Positions 33,935-42,810 of a DNA stretch of 64,000 nt are shown here, one piece after another. The number at the start of each line of letters is the position of its first letter. The first letter of the stretch is position 1. This DNA is from Candidatus Magnetominusculus xianensis. Lineage in GTDB: Bacteria > Nitrospirota > Thermodesulfovibrionia > Thermodesulfovibrionales > Magnetobacteriaceae. The translations under genes were made by a program, and so were the position numbers. The notes below the pieces were generated by a model. The model searched no databases and was not told the origin of the DNA. It saw only the letters and a program-made list of their open reading frames with translations. Location of the stretch: assembly GCA_001541255.1 (NCBI GenBank), contig LNQR01000001.1, forward strand, positions 41,810-105,809. The letters run 5' to 3'.

Positions 33935-34840
33935 ATGTCAGACGAAACCGATGTAATATACCACAGCACTGAGCCGCATGACAGCTCACCACACGGGAGT
34001 ACACTACAGGGGCTGACATTCCTGCATGTAGTATTATTTGTCGCGACTTTCTGCACCACGCTGCTTGCCGGGATATTACAAAAGGGCATCAATCCACTGT
34101 ATGAGCCGTGGAGGTTTTACGAGGGGCTGCCGTTTGCACTGACCCTGATGACGATTTTACTAGCCCACGAGCTAGCCCATTACTTTTCATCAATGAAGCA
34201 TCACACAGCGGCCACACTGCCATATTTTATTCCTGCCCCGCTGTCGGCTATCGGCACATTTGGGGCGTTTATCAAGATGAAATCCCCGATACACACACGC
34301 ACTGCCCTAGTGGACATAGGGGCTTCGGGGCCTATTGCTGGTTTTATTGTTTCGTTTGTGGCGGTAGTCGGCGGGCTGTTTTATTCTGAGATTGGATTAG
34401 TAACGAGTAAGACAGGGATGGTCTTAGGGGATTCGCTGCTGTTTACATTGTTGACAAGGCTTATAGTCGGCACGCCTTCTGAGGGGTTGGATGTGATATT
34501 GAATCCGGTTGCCTTTGCTGGTTGGCTGGGGTTTTTCGTCACATCGTTGAACCTTTTACCAATTGGGCAGCTTGACGGAGGGCACATACTGTATGCGGTT
34601 ACGGGGGAGAGGCACATGTGGCTTTCCAGGGTATTTGTTGTGTGTCTGGTCATAATGGGTGAGGTGTTTTGGTATGGATGGTGGTTTTGGGCATTATTGA
34701 TGGTTGTGCTGGGTTTAAAACATCCGCCTGTAGTATTTGATGAGATACCGATAGAGCAATCAAGAAAAAAGACGTCGGCAATTGCGCTTGCCATATTTAT
34801 AGTAACGTTTATACCTGTGCCATTCAGGATAATAGAATAA
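33935..34840 (+). CDS. Site-2 protease family (M50) intramembrane metalloprotease
   Basis: 301 residues with six or so membrane segments. The zinc motif HELAH near 73-77 and the third ligand in NLLPIGQLDGGHILY near 203-217 are both in place. M50 proteases cleave membrane-anchored anti-sigma factors or signal remnants within the bilayer. The sequence lacks PDZ domains, so it belongs to the short, PDZ-free branch similar to plant EGY proteins. The start ATG lacks a strong ribosome site. It follows rimO by 38 bp and ends close to a tRNA gene on the other strand. Confidence 0.9.
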   Translation: MSDETDVIYHSTEPHDSSPHGSTLQGLTFLHVVLFVATFCTTLLAGILQKGINPLYEPWRFYEGLPFALTLMTILLAHELAHYFSSMKHHTAATLPYFIPAPLSAIGTFGAFIKMKSPIHTRTALVDIGASGPIAGFIVSFVAVVGGLFYSEIGLVTSKTGMVLGDSLLFTLLTRLIVGTPSEGLDVILNPVAFAGWLGFFVTSLNLLPIGQLDGGHILYAVTGERHMWLSRVFVVCLVIMGEVFWYGWWFWALLMVVLGLKHPPVVFDEIPIEQSRKKTSAIALAIFIVTFIPVPFRIIE

Positions 34841-34882
34841 GCAGTGCAGGCAAGAAAAATAATAAGCTGACGGTGGGGGAAA

Positions 34883-34958
34883 TGGTAGGCGGAACAGGGC
34901 TCGAACCTGTGACCCCAGCCTTGTAAGGGCTGTGCTCTCCCAACTGAGCTACCCGCCC
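34883..34958 (-). tRNA. tRNA-Val (anticodon UAC)
   Basis: A 76-nt cloverleaf on the minus strand from 34958 to 34883. It has the acceptor stem GGGCGGG with U-C-C-G-C-C-U opposite (two G-U ends), D-arm GCTCAGTTGGGAGAGC, anticodon stem-loop CAGCC CTTACAA GGCTG with anticodon TAC, and T-arm ACAGG TTCGAGC CCTGT. The 3' CCA is encoded. The anticodon reads GUA and, by wobble, other Val codons. No att-like repeat or integrase is adjacent. Confidence 0.95.
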
Positions 34959-35082
34959 ACGTCACAGTAGCAATTATCTCATACTGTAGCGGCGTTTGTC
35001 AAGCAGAAAATCTATTGCAGCGCCGGGTAGGTAGAACAATGATTTATTCACATAGTGCTCAAAGTTGTGGTAAGATAAGTTC

Positions 35083-36327
35083 ATGGCAGAGGGAATTGCC
35101 GTTGACAATATTATACTATATAACGATGAACGTATTAAAAATATTATACGTCTTGGAGAAAGTCATTTCAGGGAGTTTAAGTCCGCCTTATATGGGGAAG
35201 AAGGGAACAAGAAGCCGCGCAGTGTAAAAGACATTTGTAGGGACATTGCAGAGAATTTAGTTTCATTTGTAAACGCCGACGGCGGAGATTTACTGATCGG
35301 TGTTGAAGACGATGGAACAATAACCGGAATTCCACATAGTGAAAACGAAATAAACACATTGTTTAACGCCGTAAATACCCATCTTTTAGATAGCAGCAAA
35401 CTGCCCATTGGTATATCAACTAAAATACAGATATACGGCAGAGTTATCTTATTTTTTTCTGTTAATAAAGGTGCAGATAAAATCTATCAGCTTTCCGATG
35501 GCCGCTGCCTGAAAAGAGACGACAAGCAAAATATACCGGTGAGTTTTGATATAATTAATTTTGAGCGCAGGGAGGCAAACTCCAGAGAGTATGACCGCTG
35601 CTTTATAGATGGGGCGCAGGTCTCCGACCTTGATACAGATATTATACAGAGCCTTGCAGATAATTATTTACGAGGGTTGAGCGTTGAGAGATACCTGCAG
35701 CAACTGAGACTTGCCGAATACACAACATCAGGGATGCGCCTTAGAAAAGCTGCCTTACTTCTCTTTTCAAAAGATATACAGAAGTGGCATCCGAGATGTC
35801 AGGTAAGGATTCTCAAGGTAAAAGGAACCAAGTTGGATGCAGGGGAACATTATAACGTAGAAAAAGATGAACGAGTACAGGGAAATATCTTTGAACTCTT
35901 AATCTCGACATGGGAAAAGTTAAGTATCTTTTTATCATATAAAACAGAACGTGAAAATGGTTTATTTGTCCCCAAGTATATATACCCGGAGGGCGCCTGC
36001 CGTGAGGCGCTGATAAATGCAATAGCACATCGCGATTATAGTATTCAGAATGGAATTGAGATTTATATATTCAATAGCCGTATGGAAATCAAAAGCCCAG
36101 GCGCACTGCTTTCAACTATAAAGATTGAATACCTTGAAGAGTTAAGAGGAGAGCATGAGTCTAGAAACTCTTTTATCACAAGGGTTTTAAAAGAGAATAA
36201 TTATATGAGAGAACTCGGAGAAGGTCTAAAAAATATTTATGCACTAATAAATGCAAGCGACCTGAATAAACCAATTCTTTCATCGGATAATCAATCTTTC
36301 ACAATAACATTTTCACACCGCGCCTGA
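35083..36327 (+). CDS. AlbA_2/Schlafen-type ATP-binding regulator
   Basis: 414 residues. The N-terminal AlbA_2 domain (about 20-130) shows FREFKSAL, ENLVSFVNADGGDLLIGVEDDGTITGIP, and the C-terminal half has a degenerate HATPase-like ATP-binding domain with ACREALINAIAHRDYS near 310 and IFNSRMEIKSPG near 333. This domain pair marks putative transcriptional regulators often found in variable or defence-linked genome regions. No winged helix is obvious at the end (LKENNYMRELGEGLKNIYAL is the usual helical closing). Its base composition is AT-richer than the neighbours. It is a single gene between tRNA-Val and a histidine kinase. Confidence 0.85.
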   Translation: MAEGIAVDNIILYNDERIKNIIRLGESHFREFKSALYGEEGNKKPRSVKDICRDIAENLVSFVNADGGDLLIGVEDDGTITGIPHSENEINTLFNAVNTHLLDSSKLPIGISTKIQIYGRVILFFSVNKGADKIYQLSDGRCLKRDDKQNIPVSFDIINFERREANSREYDRCFIDGAQVSDLDTDIIQSLADNYLRGLSVERYLQQLRLAEYTTSGMRLRKAALLLFSKDIQKWHPRCQVRILKVKGTKLDAGEHYNVEKDERVQGNIFELLISTWEKLSIFLSYKTERENGLFVPKYIYPEGACREALINAIAHRDYSIQNGIEIYIFNSRMEIKSPGALLSTIKIEYLEELRGEHESRNSFITRVLKENNYMRELGEGLKNIYALINASDLNKPILSSDNQSFTITFSHRA

Positions 36328-36433
36328 TATGATTTGAACCTCCAGCCTAAGCTTCCAGAGCCCCCCCGCTCAACCCCCTACTCTGCCAAATCCTCATTTT
36401 TTCCAACAAATTCATATGTTGCGCTCTTCTATC

Positions 36434-38554
36434 TTATTTCATTAGTTCGATTACAAACATCGCGCCATTTTCTACATTATCGCAGTGGATTCTGCCATCC
36501 ATATTGTTTTCTATTATCACCTTTGACATGTATAAGCCGATTCCTGTTCCTTTGGAGTCACCTTTTGTCGAAAAATATGGCTCAAATATCTTGTCTTTTA
36601 TCTTTGCCGGGATTCCGCCGCCGTTGTCTGTTATTTTTATAATTATCATGGTATTATCACTATAGACTTCTATTGTAATTTTTCCCCAGTCATTAGCTAA
36701 TTCACCTTTTTCTATACGTTCAAGTATCGCATCTTTCGCATTATTTATTATATTGATAATTACATGTTTAAACTCGTTCGGGTATCCAAGCACCGTTATC
36801 CCTTCGCATGGCATATCGCTGAAAGATGTCATGTCGCCGCCACCGAGGTGGCATATTATCTTACAATCTATATGATGGTTATTTAACTGCGCGGAGATTA
36901 TTGACAATATCTCCTCAAAGGACAATTTAAGATTAAATGGGGACTTCTCTTTTGACGGCTTGAAAAATGTCCTGAAATCATCTATTGTCCTCGACATAAA
37001 TTGTATCTGTTCCATCGCTTTTTCAACCGAGTCATCCATATATTTTTTATCAAGTTCTCCAAAGGCCTGGGCGTCCTGCATGTCCTGAATCAGGACCCCG
37101 ACGGCGTTTAACGGCTGCCTCCACTGGTGTGCTATTGCACCAATCATCTCACCCATTGCCGCCATTTTTGACTGCTGGATTATCAACTGCTCCTGCTTCT
37201 TGTATCTTTCTATCCCCTCGGCTACCCTTTTTTTGAGGTCATCGGCCATAGACTCAAGCTGTTGAGTCTTTTCGTTGATATCTGCCTCCATTTTTTTACG
37301 AGTTGTAATGTCCCTAATAATAGCGGTAAAGAATATCACATCACTTGTTGTCCAGCTTGATAGAGATATCTCAAGTGGAAACTCTGTGTTATCTTTTCTC
37401 AGGCCGTGTAGCTCCACAACTTTTCCGACTACTGTTGAGATACCTTCCCTGATGAATCTGTTCAACCCATTGGTGTGCAGGTCTTTGTAACGATCGGGCA
37501 TCAGGACGGTAACCCGTCCGCCCACTACTTCCTCTGTGGTGTAGCCGAAGATTGTCTCTGCCGCCTTGTTCCACGATATTATATAGCCGTCGGCGTTGGC
37601 AGATATGATTGCGTCATTGGCCGACTGAGTTACTGAACTCAGCATCATCTCCGAGTCGCGCAGTGTTTGCTCTGTCCTCTGCCGCTGTTTTATCTCCTCC
37701 ATGAGTCGGGTATTTGAATCCCTCAGCTCGGCTGTTCGACTTTCTATGAGGCCGTCCTGTTGTTCTTTAATCCTTTGAAGGGTTAGATACTGGCTCCGCC
37801 TGCGTGACATAATATAATACATCAGGCTGGATACAACCATAAACACGGCGACATGTAAGGCTATAATTGTATCCTGCTGCCTGTAAATCGATTTTATTAC
37901 AGTGTCAGCGTTTAAAGTAATACTAATGCCGCCGCGTATGTCTCCAACCTTATAACCTTGTTGTTTATGGCACCTCAGACACGACTCTTTCACTAAAAGC
38001 ACGGCCATATATCTGAATGAACTGCTGGTTTTCGTTTCAATAAGCTCAAATATTTCCTTATTTTTGTTGTTTTCAAATTCTTTTAACGCCCTGGTCTCCC
38101 ACTCATCAGGTGCGTTTTCCGGTCTGAGCGGTTTCAGGCTGGTAATGTGAAATAGCAGGTTGTTGTTCTCCTTTGCTATTTCCCCTATCTGACGGGTCAT
38201 ATAGGCAGGGTTCATTAGTGTATATTTTTTACCTTGTATGGTTACGATTTCTCTTTCTGGAACACTGAGATATGGATTAGGGGTAGTGGTATCAGTAATT
38301 GGCACATATACACCGCCATGTTTAGAATTCCACAGACGCGTCATCTCTATTAATCCAAACATAACGCGTGCCTGCCCCTCTACTATTGCCAGAGACTGCC
38401 GCTTTATCGAAGATAAATTCCAGAGGAGTGAAGCCCCAATGAGCGCAGACCACACCAGTATTGGCAAAACCCAGTACCTCTTCAGAATGAAATACTCATC
38501 CCGAAGAAAAACCCTTCTGACAAAAGAATCTTTCGCCTGTTCTAAAATTGCCAC
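36434..38554 (-). CDS. Sensor histidine kinase with heme-c motif sensor domain
   Basis: 706 residues. TM1 is at about 29-47 and TM2 at about 229-248. Between them a DUF3365/Tll0287-like periplasmic domain carries one heme-c motif CLRCH at 192-196, so it may sense redox or gases with a covalently bound heme. After TM2 come a coiled coil, a PAS domain with PAC (about 300-420), a second coiled coil, and a kinase core with H-box AHQWRQPLN near 485 and HATPase boxes NIINNAKDAI, DNGGGIP and GTGIGLYMSK. No receiver domain is fused. Orientation toward speE-odc or the AlbA-like gene gives no clue to its target. Confidence 0.93.
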   Translation of the reverse strand: MAILEQAKDSFVRRVFLRDEYFILKRYWVLPILVWSALIGASLLWNLSSIKRQSLAIVEGQARVMFGLIEMTRLWNSKHGGVYVPITDTTTPNPYLSVPEREIVTIQGKKYTLMNPAYMTRQIGEIAKENNNLLFHITSLKPLRPENAPDEWETRALKEFENNKNKEIFELIETKTSSSFRYMAVLLVKESCLRCHKQQGYKVGDIRGGISITLNADTVIKSIYRQQDTIIALHVAVFMVVSSLMYYIMSRRRSQYLTLQRIKEQQDGLIESRTAELRDSNTRLMEEIKQRQRTEQTLRDSEMMLSSVTQSANDAIISANADGYIISWNKAAETIFGYTTEEVVGGRVTVLMPDRYKDLHTNGLNRFIREGISTVVGKVVELHGLRKDNTEFPLEISLSSWTTSDVIFFTAIIRDITTRKKMEADINEKTQQLESMADDLKKRVAEGIERYKKQEQLIIQQSKMAAMGEMIGAIAHQWRQPLNAVGVLIQDMQDAQAFGELDKKYMDDSVEKAMEQIQFMSRTIDDFRTFFKPSKEKSPFNLKLSFEEILSIISAQLNNHHIDCKIICHLGGGDMTSFSDMPCEGITVLGYPNEFKHVIINIINNAKDAILERIEKGELANDWGKITIEVYSDNTMIIIKITDNGGGIPAKIKDKIFEPYFSTKGDSKGTGIGLYMSKVIIENNMDGRIHCDNVENGAMFVIELMK

Positions 38555-38658
38555 GCCCTCGCTGAGAATTTGCTGCTTCTGACCTCATCGGCCATTGCTC
38601 ATAATAATATAGGAAGAATTCTGAGCGTTCTGTTATAATAACATCTTTATGGAGATAA

Positions 38659-39825
38659 ATGGTAAAATCGTTTAAAATAGAAGACACAGCAGCAAAGCTG
38701 GTCGAAAAGTCAACCTTACTTAAGATATTAAACTATATAGATACGGTTGACCTGAAGACCCCTGTTTTGCTCATGGATGGCGACAGGATAAGACGCAACG
38801 CTGCCACAATTGGCAGGGGAATAGATGGCTGCAAGGTCTTCTATGCAGTTAAGGCAAACCCCTCGGTTGAGGTCTTGCGCTTATTAACGGGTCTGGATGT
38901 GGGTTTTGAAATATCAAACATTGGGGAGCTTAATGTACTGTCTGCCCTTGGGGTCAATCCTGGGAGGATTATATCAAGCAATCCCGTCAAGACAACAGAC
39001 TTTATAAAGAGCGCGTATTCTTACGGCGTGAGATATTTCTCCTATGATTCCCCCACGGAGATTGAAAAGTTATCCCAACACGCCCCCAACTCGAACCTCT
39101 ACGTGCGCCTTGCTATCCCCAATGAGGGGAGCGAGTGGCCGCTGAGTAAAAAGTTCGGTGTTGAGATAGAAGACGCCATGTCGCTGTTGACGGCGGCAAA
39201 AGCAAAGGGACTTAATCCACTGGGGATTACCTTTCATGTCGGCTCTCAGTGCAATAACATATATAACTGGAACATCGCCCTTGACAAGGCACGCCTGCTT
39301 TCGGATATGGCGCGGGAGGCCGGAATTACAATCTCGCTGATAAACATAGGCGGCGGCTATCCGATTAAATATACAAAGAGCGTTTTAACCGTAGAGGCAA
39401 TCGAAAGGCATATTAATAAGCTCATCAAAGAGCGCTTTGACACAACAGGCATAACCGTCCACCTTGAGCCTGGACGTGCTGTCGTAGGAGATGCGGGCAT
39501 AATGGTTGCGCGCGTGACGGGAAAGGCAGACCGTCTTGACGGCCGTTGGCTCTACATAGACGTAGGTGTATTTAACGGGCTTATGGAGAGCATCGGCGGA
39601 ATAAAATATACATACATAACTGAGACACGAGGCACAACTGGTATAAAGGATAACTGGACACTGGCCGGCCCAAGCTGTGACAGCTTTGATGTGATAGACA
39701 AAAACGTGCAGTTGTACGAACCGGAAGTGGGCGATATGGTTCTCATCCTATCCGGCGGGGCATATACGATTTCGTATGCGTCTGAGTTTAACGGCTGCTC
39801 AATCCCTGAGACTTTAATAGTTTAA
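38659..39825 (+). CDS. Group IV PLP decarboxylase (ornithine/lysine/DAP-type)
   Basis: 388 residues, alanine-racemase fold. The PLP Lys is in VFYAVKANP near 60-68; HVGSQCNN near 192, the glycine-rich phosphate loop INIGGGYP near 231, EPGRAVVGDAG near 274, and GPSCDSFDVID near 334 (the Cys and Asp that act in trans across the dimer) are all present. With spermidine synthase 23 bp downstream this is most likely ornithine decarboxylase producing putrescine. Lysine or carboxynorspermidine specificity cannot be excluded from the motifs alone. A GGAG ribosome site and TATAAT-like -10 lie upstream. Confidence 0.9.
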   Translation: MVKSFKIEDTAAKLVEKSTLLKILNYIDTVDLKTPVLLMDGDRIRRNAATIGRGIDGCKVFYAVKANPSVEVLRLLTGLDVGFEISNIGELNVLSALGVNPGRIISSNPVKTTDFIKSAYSYGVRYFSYDSPTEIEKLSQHAPNSNLYVRLAIPNEGSEWPLSKKFGVEIEDAMSLLTAAKAKGLNPLGITFHVGSQCNNIYNWNIALDKARLLSDMAREAGITISLINIGGGYPIKYTKSVLTVEAIERHINKLIKERFDTTGITVHLEPGRAVVGDAGIMVARVTGKADRLDGRWLYIDVGVFNGLMESIGGIKYTYITETRGTTGIKDNWTLAGPSCDSFDVIDKNVQLYEPEVGDMVLILSGGAYTISYASEFNGCSIPETLIV

Positions 39826-39848
39826 AAAAAATATATAAGGAGGCCGCG

Positions 39849-40682
39849 ATGTTTAAATTTCTTGAGGAGGAGCCATTCTCGCCAATAAAGCACTCATACG
39901 AGGTGGAAGCTATTTTACATAGAGAGAAGAGCAAATTTCAGGATATAGCGGTAATAGAGAACCGTTTTTTTGGCAAAATGCTCCTGCTTGACGGCATAGT
40001 ACAGATTACCGAACGGGATGAGTTCTTCTATCACGAGATGTTGACCCACGTCCTGATGCACGCGCACCCAAATCCTAAGAGGGTTATAGTGATAGGCGGC
40101 GGCGACGGCGGTATTGTAAGAGAGGTCTTAAAACATAAGACGGTGGAGAAGGTCTACTTTGTGGAGATTGATGAAAGTGTAATAACCGTATCAAGGAGAT
40201 TTTTCCCTGACGTAGCACAGGCGATAGATGACCCACGGGTTGAGATAAAGGTAATGGACGGCGCAGAGTTCGTAAAAAACTCGACGGGAATAGACTTGGT
40301 GATAGTGGATTCGACGGATGTTATTGGCTTTGCGAGAACGCTGTTTACAAAGGAGTTTTTTGATTCGGTAAAGAACTCAATGACAGAAAATGGGATGTTC
40401 GTAACGCACACGGAATCGCTGCACCTGCACAAGGACATAGTGATAGAGATGCAGGAGAAACTTATGAAGACATTCCCTGTGGTAGACTTATACACAGCTG
40501 CCATAGCGACATACCCGGGCAACTGGTGGGCATTCGCCGTTGGTTCTCTGAAGCTGACTCCAAGGGAATGCCGCCGCCCATTTACGATAGAGACCAAATT
40601 CTACGACGACGAAATCCACACGCAGTGTTTTCTAACGAAAAAATTTTATGACAAGCTGCTGAAAAGACAATTGAAGTGGTGA
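39849..40682 (+). CDS. speE: Spermidine synthase
   Basis: 277 residues, complete. Aminopropyl transfer from decarboxylated SAM to putrescine. The N-terminal beta region is ENRFFGKMLLLDGIVQITERDEFFYHEM, the SAM-binding GGGDGGIVREVLKH near 80, EIDESVI near 100, and the catalytic Asp in VIVDSTDVIG near 151. Ribosome site AAGGAGGCCGCG precedes the ATG. It is translated from the same transcript as the decarboxylase, forming a two-step polyamine operon. Its stop abuts the stop of the convergent cyclase gene (40682/40683) with no visible terminator, so opposing transcripts may overlap. Confidence 0.95.
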   Translation: MFKFLEEEPFSPIKHSYEVEAILHREKSKFQDIAVIENRFFGKMLLLDGIVQITERDEFFYHEMLTHVLMHAHPNPKRVIVIGGGDGGIVREVLKHKTVEKVYFVEIDESVITVSRRFFPDVAQAIDDPRVEIKVMDGAEFVKNSTGIDLVIVDSTDVIGFARTLFTKEFFDSVKNSMTENGMFVTHTESLHLHKDIVIEMQEKLMKTFPVVDLYTAAIATYPGNWWAFAVGSLKLTPRECRRPFTIETKFYDDEIHTQCFLTKKFYDKLLKRQLKW

Positions 40683-41822
40683 TCAATCAATCCTTTCAGC
40701 CTTCTCTGCTGATTCCGGTCTCTCAAATAAGGCTTTGCCCTTCTCACCAACTTCATATATCTCAAGAGGGGTCGTCTCAAGGCCTTTGAGTTTGTATGAA
40801 CCATGACAGCGCCATTCAATATCACCTAAGCCAATGGGTTGACCATAGGGCAGTTCACTTGACACCTGTCTATAGATGCCGCTGTCAGTAAGGATTTGAT
40901 TTCCCGACGCAAGCGACATAATTCGAGACGTCAAATCGATAGTCATGCCAAATATCGGGTCGGACTGCCCACTACCACTTTTAACTCTTTCAAGTATCTC
41001 TCCGGCGTAAATCCCTATACGGACTTTCAACGGAATTTGTAAAAATTCATGGTGGTTCCTAAGTGCCGATTGAATGAATATGGCAAAACCCACAGCATCG
41101 CTCATCTTTGCAAATGCAACTAAAAACGAATCTCCTATAGTCTTAATCACTTTAGACTGTGGGTATTTCAATAATTCTGTCCTGATAAGTTTGTCATGAG
41201 TGCGAAATATCCTAGCGCTTTCTATGTCGCCATATTTTCTTTTAATTGAGGTTGAGCCAATCATATCCGTAAATACAAGGGTTATTGAAGCAAGTTTGTA
41301 CTCATCCACAAAGTTATTGACACTTGTCTCCCATGTGAGAGATGGTTTTTCAGAAGTTTTCATGCTTAAATAACTACTGACATCGGTTGATGGGAATATG
41401 AAGATAGCCTTTGCAATATGAACTATATTCAACGTAGCGGAATTGGTTTGTACAGCAATTTTCTCAGCATGATTAAATATATCCTTTAAGCGCAGTGACC
41501 TGTGAAGTGATATAATTGGAATCCTTTCACCTTCCATGTGTAATGCCTTATGAATGGAACGTCTAATTCGAGTTATTTCGTCATCGGATAACTTTGTAAA
41601 CTCACGGATTTCATGGACTTGTGGCGACAAATACGATGCATCCACATGGATACCTATAAGCACGGCATCCTGACTATAAACATCATCAACGATTTTAAGA
41701 ATTGCATATAAGAAATGAACCGGTTCGATATTTGTAAATCCGGAAAGACATGCATCGGCATTTGCAATATTCCATGCCAGTTTGACTGAAGGATCAATCG
41801 TAAGTACGTTCATAGGTTTCAT
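40683..41822 (-). CDS. Clp_N-like/class III nucleotide cyclase fusion
   Basis: 379 residues. The first 150 contain two Clp_N/ClpA-like helical repeats (NIEPVHFLYAILKI and NIVHIAKAIFIF units with a degenerate H-L-L-x-A-L pattern), the substrate-adaptor domain of Clp ATPases. Residues 180-370 are a class III adenylate/guanylate cyclase. The two metal Asp are visible in LVFTDMIGSTS and VIKTIGDSFLVAF, with VRIGIYAGEI and DLTSRIMSLA following. It likely makes cAMP or cGMP under control of a protein-binding N-domain. It is last in the six-gene Hsp70 cluster, 9 bp after the OmpA-like gene. The Clp_N assignment is my pattern reading. Confidence 0.82.
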   Translation of the reverse strand: MKPMNVLTIDPSVKLAWNIANADACLSGFTNIEPVHFLYAILKIVDDVYSQDAVLIGIHVDASYLSPQVHEIREFTKLSDDEITRIRRSIHKALHMEGERIPIISLHRSLRLKDIFNHAEKIAVQTNSATLNIVHIAKAIFIFPSTDVSSYLSMKTSEKPSLTWETSVNNFVDEYKLASITLVFTDMIGSTSIKRKYGDIESARIFRTHDKLIRTELLKYPQSKVIKTIGDSFLVAFAKMSDAVGFAIFIQSALRNHHEFLQIPLKVRIGIYAGEILERVKSGSGQSDPIFGMTIDLTSRIMSLASGNQILTDSGIYRQVSSELPYGQPIGLGDIEWRCHGSYKLKGLETTPLEIYEVGEKGKALFERPESAEKAERID

Positions 41823-41831
41823 AGCCTCCGT

Positions 41832-42803
41832 TTATTTTTTTATGTTTGTTATAATTATAGATACGGTTCTGTTTTTATGACGATTTGTTTTTGAATCGTT
41901 AGGGAATGGAACATGTAACTCTCCAAGACTTCGCACGGAGAAAACTTCAGATGGAAACCCCGTAACTTTTCTAAGATATTCGACAACTGCAACTGCCCGC
42001 AACATCCCCAACGCTATGTTATCTGCGTAACCACTATTAGCTTTAATTACGAGATCATCCGTATAACCGGTTACTGAAATAGATATACGTCCTGCGTGTG
42101 GCTTAAGTTCATGGCCTAGTAGGGCAAGTTGCTCCCTAGCACCATATTTTAATGTGATGTTTTGAGAAAATAGCCCTGTATCGAAGATAACAATAACCTT
42201 ATCGGAGTCGTATTTTGTTGAAATCCCTGGTATTTCTATTTTTATGTCAGGTTTAGTATCTTCGTGCGGTTCATCTTTTGGGGGTGGTGTTTTCTCTGGC
42301 TTGGTATTTTGTGATAAAACAAGCTGCTGATTAATATAATCACGGTTAGACAAAAACCTCTCATCTATCTCTTTTATCAACAACGCGCGCAGGTGATTTG
42401 TGTGATCTACAAAGAAATATCCGAGAATACACATGCAGATGATAATAAGTACACCTATCATCATTGGTGCAATGGTCATTCCTATTAGAGAACGGCTTTC
42501 CATTTTTGCAATTCGTCTAAGCCCGGCCTGATAACTTTCGTTATTGGCATTCTTAGTCAGGGCCTTTGTCCACAGTTGTTTTGCCTCTGTAAATTTACCC
42601 TGTTGGGCATAAATCCTGGCAAGAAGGTCTAAGGCCTCATGGGGTTTCTCAGGCATGTCATGTATAAGCCTCTCTGCTTCCTTATGGTATCCACTGCTGG
42701 CAACAGCAGATGCCCTTGCCAGCATTATACGATTAACCGTAGCCACAGTAATAGAGTTAGCCTTGTTAAGGCTATCCATGATTTGAGAGATTTCCTCCCT
42801 CAT
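41832..42803 (-). CDS. TPR/membrane/OmpA-like protein of the Hsp70 cluster
   Basis: 323 residues. Residues 15-100 are TPR-like helical repeats (KEAERLIHDMPEKPHEALDLLARIYAQQGKFTEAKQLW). A single membrane segment is at about 110-132 (APMMIGVLIIICMCILGYFFV), followed by a Pro/Lys/Glu-rich linker to about 200. The C-terminal 115 residues look like an OmpA/MotB peptidoglycan-binding domain, with SVTGYTDD near 240, ALGMLRAVAVVEYL near 262 and a final NRTVSIIITN. TPRs face the cytoplasm and can bind the tail of Hsp70; the OmpA part would hold cell wall. It sits 7 bp behind the Hsp70 gene. The OmpA call is tentative. Confidence 0.75.
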   Translation of the reverse strand: MREEISQIMDSLNKANSITVATVNRIMLARASAVASSGYHKEAERLIHDMPEKPHEALDLLARIYAQQGKFTEAKQLWTKALTKNANNESYQAGLRRIAKMESRSLIGMTIAPMMIGVLIIICMCILGYFFVDHTNHLRALLIKEIDERFLSNRDYINQQLVLSQNTKPEKTPPPKDEPHEDTKPDIKIEIPGISTKYDSDKVIVIFDTGLFSQNITLKYGAREQLALLGHELKPHAGRISISVTGYTDDLVIKANSGYADNIALGMLRAVAVVEYLRKVTGFPSEVFSVRSLGELHVPFPNDSKTNRHKNRTVSIIITNIKK

Positions 42804-42810
42804 AAATAAC

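Noticed and set aside
34883..36327. tRNA-linked integrative element
   Set aside because: No integrase, no duplicated tRNA 3' end and no att-like repeat was seen near tRNA-Val.
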